From NCBI GenBank assembly GCA_910584375.1, contig CAJUAH010000010.1, positions 62,001-126,000 of the forward strand: DNA of 64,000 bases, read 5' to 3'. Below the pieces are notes generated by a model that worked only from the letters and a program-made list of their open reading frames with translations, was not told the DNA's origin and did not search any database. The stretch's first letter is position 1. Each line of letters begins with the position of its first letter. The DNA comes from an uncultured Acetatifactor sp. GTDB lineage: Bacteria; Bacillota; Clostridia; Lachnospirales; Lachnospiraceae. Shown piece after piece: positions 60,356 to 64,000 of the stretch. A program made the position numbers and the translations under genes.

Positions 60356-61234
60356 ATGGACAGAAAGCAGAGCTGGTTGCGGATCTTTTTCAAGGCGGCG
60401 GCGGTGGGAGGCACTATGACCGTGCCCGGAGCCAGCGGCGGCACCATGGCCATGATCCTGGGAATCTATGAAGATCTGATCGACGCGGTGGGGGGAATCT
60501 TTTCGCACTTTCGGAAAAGCCTGTGTTTTCTGGCCCTGTTCTGCGCCGGAGCTCTGGCGGGCATGGCTGCGCTGGCAAAGGGCGTTCTCGCCCTGCTGGA
60601 GCGCTATCCCGTGGTGGTCAGCTATTTCTTTCTGGGGGCGGTGGCCGGAGGGATCCCGTTGATCTACAGGCGGGCCGGAGTAAAAAAAATGACCTGGCAG
60701 GCGCTGGTCTGGCTCCTGGCAGGTCTGTTGATCGTCTGTGGTCTGGCTTTGCTGCCAAAAGAACTGTTCGCAACAGGACTTGCGGGCGATACCTCCTCCC
60801 CGGATATGCCCTCCCTTCCCCACTTTCTGTGGCAGCTTGTGGGGGGATGCATCCTGGCTGCCGCTCTGATCCTGCCCGGCATCAGCGTCTCTCAGATGCT
60901 GTTGATGCTGGGACTGTACGAGCCGGTGATGGAGGCGGTCAGCAGCTTTCAGTTTGCGTCCCTGGTTCCTCTGGGGCTGGGAGCCGTTCTCTGCACCCTG
61001 CTGGGCACCCGCGCGCTGGGCAATGCCATGGAACGGCACCCCCAGCCCACTTATCTGCTGATTCTCGGCTTTGTGCTGGGTTCTCTGGGGGAGCTGTATC
61101 CCGGTCAGGCCTGGTCCAATCTCCTGGGATGGCTGCTCTCCGGGCTGCCCACAGGCTGGGAGCTGCTCTTCGCCCCTCTGGCCGCCATAACGGGCTATCA
61201 GCTGTTGGCAAGTCTCTCCCGCCGGGCCGGATAA
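60356..61234 (+). CDS. DUF368 membrane protein (PopT-type undecaprenyl-phosphate transporter)
   Basis: Membrane protein of 292 residues with about eight hydrophobic segments. The N-terminal GGTMTVPGASGGTMAMILGIYEDLIDAV and the later LILPGISVSQMLLMLGLYE are the two matching signature motifs of the DUF368 family. Members of this family have been shown to recycle the lipid carrier undecaprenyl phosphate across the membrane, for wall synthesis. The ATG at 60356 follows GGGAGG, which sits in a hairpin. It ends 7 bp from the convergent GH5 gene. Confidence 0.9.
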   Translation: MDRKQSWLRIFFKAAAVGGTMTVPGASGGTMAMILGIYEDLIDAVGGIFSHFRKSLCFLALFCAGALAGMAALAKGVLALLERYPVVVSYFFLGAVAGGIPLIYRRAGVKKMTWQALVWLLAGLLIVCGLALLPKELFATGLAGDTSSPDMPSLPHFLWQLVGGCILAAALILPGISVSQMLLMLGLYEPVMEAVSSFQFASLVPLGLGAVLCTLLGTRALGNAMERHPQPTYLLILGFVLGSLGELYPGQAWSNLLGWLLSGLPTGWELLFAPLAAITGYQLLASLSRRAG

Positions 61235-61241
61235 GAGCCCT

Positions 61242-62489
61242 CTATACTCCGGCGCTCTCGATCAGCGCTTTCAGCAGATCCGGGTAAGGGAAAGTCAACT
61301 CTCTGCGGTTAAGCAGGCCAAAATTCTCCCCGTCCCCGTCAAACGCGCCGTTGTCCCACCAGATACAGGGAATGCCGTACTCCCGGGCCTTACCCACATA
61401 GTATTCCGCCCACTGCACGCGCTCCTGTTCATTGTCTTTGTTCATGGCTCCAAATTCACCGATAATCACCGGCACGCCTTTGCTCAGGAACAGTTCATCC
61501 AGTATTTCCATTAGATGGTCGATATCCCGGGTGTCATTATCCCAGGTGGAACGTCCCGCTGTATTTAACGCAAAATCATAAGGCGTATACGCATGTACTG
61601 AAACGATCAGATGATCGTCCTCAGGCAATACGATGGCCTTAAGCGCCGTGTCACTGGAGGACGCCGCATAGCCCGGCACCATCAGGTTGCGGATCGTGTT
61701 GTTACCGCCGGTGGCCCGCACCGCGTCCACAAAGACCTGGTCTAAGTAATTGACCACATCCCGGCCCTCTTTGTCACCGCCGTTCCATTCCACACTGGTC
61801 CCTATCTTTCTGGGCTCATTCATCCCTTCAAAGATCAGGTGCTCGTCATAATCCCTGAAACGGGTAGCAATCGCGGTCCACAGAGCCGCGAGATGCTCCG
61901 CCGCCGCGTCCTTATTCTCCTCAGAGGGAAAATGCCAGTCCTCATGATGGATATTGACAATCACATATACGCCCCTGCTATAAGCATAATCCACCACCTC
62001 CTGCACCCGGTCCATCCAGGCGGGCAGAACATTGTAAGCCGGCGCGCTGCCCATCTGGCCCCCCCAGGACACCGGAATACGGATCACGTTGAATCCCTGA
62101 TCGACGACCGCATCAATCATCTCCTGCGTGGTCTTGGGATTCCCCCAGGCCATCTCCACAACCGCGCCGATGCTGGTGCTGGTAGAATCCAGCGTGTTCC
62201 CCAGGTTCCATCCGATCTTCATCTCTTTTACCATGTCCATAGGGGATACCTCTTTCATAGTAATCTCTACCTCCTGCGTCTCTTCCCCTCCGGTCTCCTC
62301 CGGGGTGCTCTCCGTCCCGCCAGCAGCGCTGCTCTCTCCGCCCTCGTCAGAACCGCTCTGCTCCGGCGTTGTTTCCTGGGTCTGTCCCAGTGTGGCAGTA
62401 GGGCCGTCCTCTCCGGCATTGCCACAACCGGTCAGGGCAGCCGCAGCCAACACGCCGCACAGCATAACCGCCAATATTCTCTTTTTCAT
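61242..62489 (-). CDS. Lipid-anchored family 5 glycoside hydrolase (cellulase-like)
   Basis: Extracellular enzyme of 415 residues. The signal peptide ends at the lipobox LTGC (C22), and a Ser/Glu/Gly-rich linker spans about 25-75. The catalytic domain has KIGWNLGNTLDSTS, NVIRIPVSWGG, VIVNIHHEDWHF, the acid/base Glu in IFEGMNEPRK (E225) and the nucleophile Glu in VIIGEFGAMN (E345). It resembles GH5 endoglucanases or related beta-glucanases. It should act at the cell surface. Confidence 0.92.
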   Translation of the reverse strand: MKKRILAVMLCGVLAAAALTGCGNAGEDGPTATLGQTQETTPEQSGSDEGGESSAAGGTESTPEETGGEETQEVEITMKEVSPMDMVKEMKIGWNLGNTLDSTSTSIGAVVEMAWGNPKTTQEMIDAVVDQGFNVIRIPVSWGGQMGSAPAYNVLPAWMDRVQEVVDYAYSRGVYVIVNIHHEDWHFPSEENKDAAAEHLAALWTAIATRFRDYDEHLIFEGMNEPRKIGTSVEWNGGDKEGRDVVNYLDQVFVDAVRATGGNNTIRNLMVPGYAASSSDTALKAIVLPEDDHLIVSVHAYTPYDFALNTAGRSTWDNDTRDIDHLMEILDELFLSKGVPVIIGEFGAMNKDNEQERVQWAEYYVGKAREYGIPCIWWDNGAFDGDGENFGLLNRRELTFPYPDLLKALIESAGV

Positions 62490-62557
62490 GCTTCCCTCTT
62501 TCCGCAGTGACAGGGGCCGCGCCCACGCCGCCGCATTGATTCTTATTTCCTGTCCCT

Positions 62558-62587
62558 ATGCTACCACAGAAGAAAGCCGTCTGGCAA
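62558..62587 (-). promoter_or_regulatory. Promoter of the GH5 gene
   Basis: On the minus strand, -35 TTGCCA (62582-62587) and -10 TAGCAT (62558-62563) are 18 bp apart. Confidence 0.5.
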
Positions 62588-62594
62588 CTATTTT

Positions 62595-63845
62595 TTACAG
62601 CCAGTTCAGATGCCCGGTGAGTTCCACCTTTTTATCGCCTTTCTCCATATGTCCTATTTCATAACAGTCGTAATGTTTTGAGATAAGCTTTATGACTTCC
62701 GCCTTTTGCGCCTGCGGAACCACTGTGACGAACCCTACGCCCATATTGAATGTCCGCAGCATCTCCTGATCGCTGATTTTTCCCTGGGCCTTGATATAGC
62801 GGAAAATGGGCAGGATGCGGATAAGCCCTGTGTCGATCCGGGCGCACAGTCCCTCCGGGATGATCCGCCGCAGATTCCCGGCGATACCCCCGCCGGTGAT
62901 ATGCGCCATCCCGTGAAGGCAATCCCTGCCAAACAGCTCTCTCACAGCTCTGTAGTAGGGGGTATGGGGTTTCATGATCTGTTCTATGAAAGTGACGCCC
63001 TCCACTTTGTCCAGTTTGATCTGCGGCATTTTATCCATGAGCAGCCTGACAAGGGAATACCCATTGGTATGTAAACCGTTGGAGGCGATGGCCAGCACCG
63101 CGTCCCCCTCCCGGATCGCCGAGCCGTCCACCACTTTCCCTCTGTCAACGATGCCGGCGATACTGGAGGTGAGGACATATACCCCCGGCTCAATGACTGA
63201 CGGCTGTATGGAGGTCTCTCCGCCTACCAGGGAGCACTCGTTTTCCGCGCAGGCCTGGGAGATCCCCTTTACCAGAGACTTTATCGTGTCCTTCTCCGCG
63301 TTGCCGCAGACGATGGTATCCAGCACCGCCAGCGGCCTGGCTCCCATCACTGCTATGTCGTTGACCAGATGATTGATCATGTCGTGGCAGATGGACTCCG
63401 TATATCCGTATTCCATGGCCAGTTTCTGCTTGGATCCCGGCTCCTCCGATTTCAGCACCAGCACCGGGTCTTTTATCTCCGGGAACCGGATATCATACAG
63501 GGACGCGAAAGGCCCGAGGCCGTTCAGCACCCGCCTGTCACTACGGCCCAGATACGCTGACATCTCCTCCTTGATCGCGTCCGTATAGGAGATATCGATG
63601 CCCGCCCTGCTGTAGGACAGCCCTTCCTGCACCTTCTCATTGCCCGCGAGAATCTCGTCTACCGTGACACCCAGCAGGATGCCCAGGTCGTACAATATCT
63701 CCACATTGGGATAGGCGCTGCCGTTCTCCCACTTGGACACGGCCTGAAAACTGACGTGCAGCCTGTCCGCCAACTGCTGCTGGGTCAGGCCCAGCGCCCT
63801 CCTCTTTACCGCTATAAAGTTACCTGTTTTTGCACTGTCCAGCAT
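62595..63845 (-). CDS. XRE helix-turn-helix fused to a PurM-like domain
   Basis: Protein of 416 residues. Residues about 8-65 are an XRE-type DNA-binding domain (LTQQQLADRLHVSFQAVSKWENG). From about 77 to the end it follows the PurM (AIR synthetase) fold: YSRAGIDISYTDAI, LNGLGPFASLYDI, VNDIAVMGARPLAVLDT, SLVGGETS, ITGGGIAGNLRRIIPEG and FNMGVGFVTVV. Two conserved enzyme motifs differ: the usual DGVGTK region reads EPGSKQK, and GGETAEMPG reads GGETSIQPS. The enzyme may therefore be altered or replaced by a sensing role. The start at 63845 has AAGGAG ten bases upstream. No other purine genes are near. Confidence 0.85.
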   Translation of the reverse strand: MLDSAKTGNFIAVKRRALGLTQQQLADRLHVSFQAVSKWENGSAYPNVEILYDLGILLGVTVDEILAGNEKVQEGLSYSRAGIDISYTDAIKEEMSAYLGRSDRRVLNGLGPFASLYDIRFPEIKDPVLVLKSEEPGSKQKLAMEYGYTESICHDMINHLVNDIAVMGARPLAVLDTIVCGNAEKDTIKSLVKGISQACAENECSLVGGETSIQPSVIEPGVYVLTSSIAGIVDRGKVVDGSAIREGDAVLAIASNGLHTNGYSLVRLLMDKMPQIKLDKVEGVTFIEQIMKPHTPYYRAVRELFGRDCLHGMAHITGGGIAGNLRRIIPEGLCARIDTGLIRILPIFRYIKAQGKISDQEMLRTFNMGVGFVTVVPQAQKAEVIKLISKHYDCYEIGHMEKGDKKVELTGHLNWL

Positions 63846-64000
63846 CTGTTTTCTCTCCTTAATTTTGAGGTCTGTGACCGTCCGTTTGCGTCCTTGTTGA
63901 TTCACAATAAATGTAGCATGTTTTTGTATCTGACCTCAATAACAGGATAGCAGAAATTTAAGGCGGGATTCAACTACAGGTAGAACAGATAAACTCCAGG
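63846..64000. other. Right end of the window, upstream of the XRE-PurM gene
   Basis: This stretch is the upstream region of the XRE-PurM gene. No second gene, hairpin or clear promoter was recognised. Confidence 0.4.

Overview
The window looks like chromosomal DNA from a spore-forming member of the Clostridia, most likely Lachnospiraceae. This is inferred from gene content: spoVAD/spoVAE, a UPF0735 ACT protein, a DUF5721-type protein, the cyclic arginine pathway, competence genes, intracellular GH43 and lipoprotein GH5 glycosidases, moderately GC-rich genes and AT-rich intergenic promoters. No rRNA, tRNA, CRISPR array, insertion sequence or prophage was seen. Most genes lie on the minus strand.

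Region by region. 1-4.7 kb: UPF0735 ACT protein (cut by the window edge), a lipoprotein, glyA, a diacylglycerol-kinase-like enzyme and a PAP2 phosphatase. 4.7-10.5 kb: a TIM-barrel isomerase, then a signalling block transcribed FecR-like protein, CHASE2-adenylate cyclase, GAF-HD-GYP protein. 10.6-19.1 kb: a GT2 glycosyltransferase, an SfsA-MutY fusion, a DUF1653 protein, GH43, a heptad-repeat membrane protein, holA and a lipoprotein. 19.2-27.5 kb: small enzymes (HD, HEIDH zincin-like, VanZ, beta-helix, esterase, YfcE-like, radical SAM), then a hicA-hicB-DUF434 unit with a clear promoter and operator. 27.5-33.9 kb: comEA, a response regulator, a histidine kinase, a GerMN lipoprotein and comEC. 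34-45.9 kb: a DMT transporter, a solute-binding protein, the arginine genes argC-GNAT-argJ-fprA-argB-argD on the minus strand, an Rpn-type nuclease with 15 tandem heptads, and argG on the plus strand. 46-52.7 kb: small conserved proteins, an LTA-synthase-like sulfatase, spoVAE/spoVAD and an AgrC-like kinase. 52.7-64 kb: an SH3 protein, trpS, an RsmF-like methyltransferase, a Ca2+-type P-ATPase, a cytosolic chemoreceptor with a zinc-binding CZB domain, a DUF368/PopT lipid transporter behind a hairpin, a GH5 glycosidase and an XRE-PurM fusion.

How the genes work together. argJ, argB, argC and argD make ornithine from glutamate by the acetyl-recycling route, and argG acts later. Near-identical ARG-box-like sites in front of argC and argG suggest joint ArgR control. 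The 5-10 kb block could join an envelope signal to cAMP synthesis and c-di-GMP breakdown. The response regulator-kinase-GerMN lipoprotein set resembles actinobacterial mtrA-mtrB-lpqB and sits between the two competence genes. spoVAD and spoVAE belong to the dipicolinate channel of spores, and a sigma-G-like promoter precedes spoVAD.

The most notable observations are the HicAB unit with a possible third nuclease-like gene and an exact operator, two unusual fusions (SfsA-MutY, XRE-PurM), a terminator-like hairpin that contains the ribosome-binding site of popT, and 21-bp-spaced direct repeats in front of the AgrC-like kinase.
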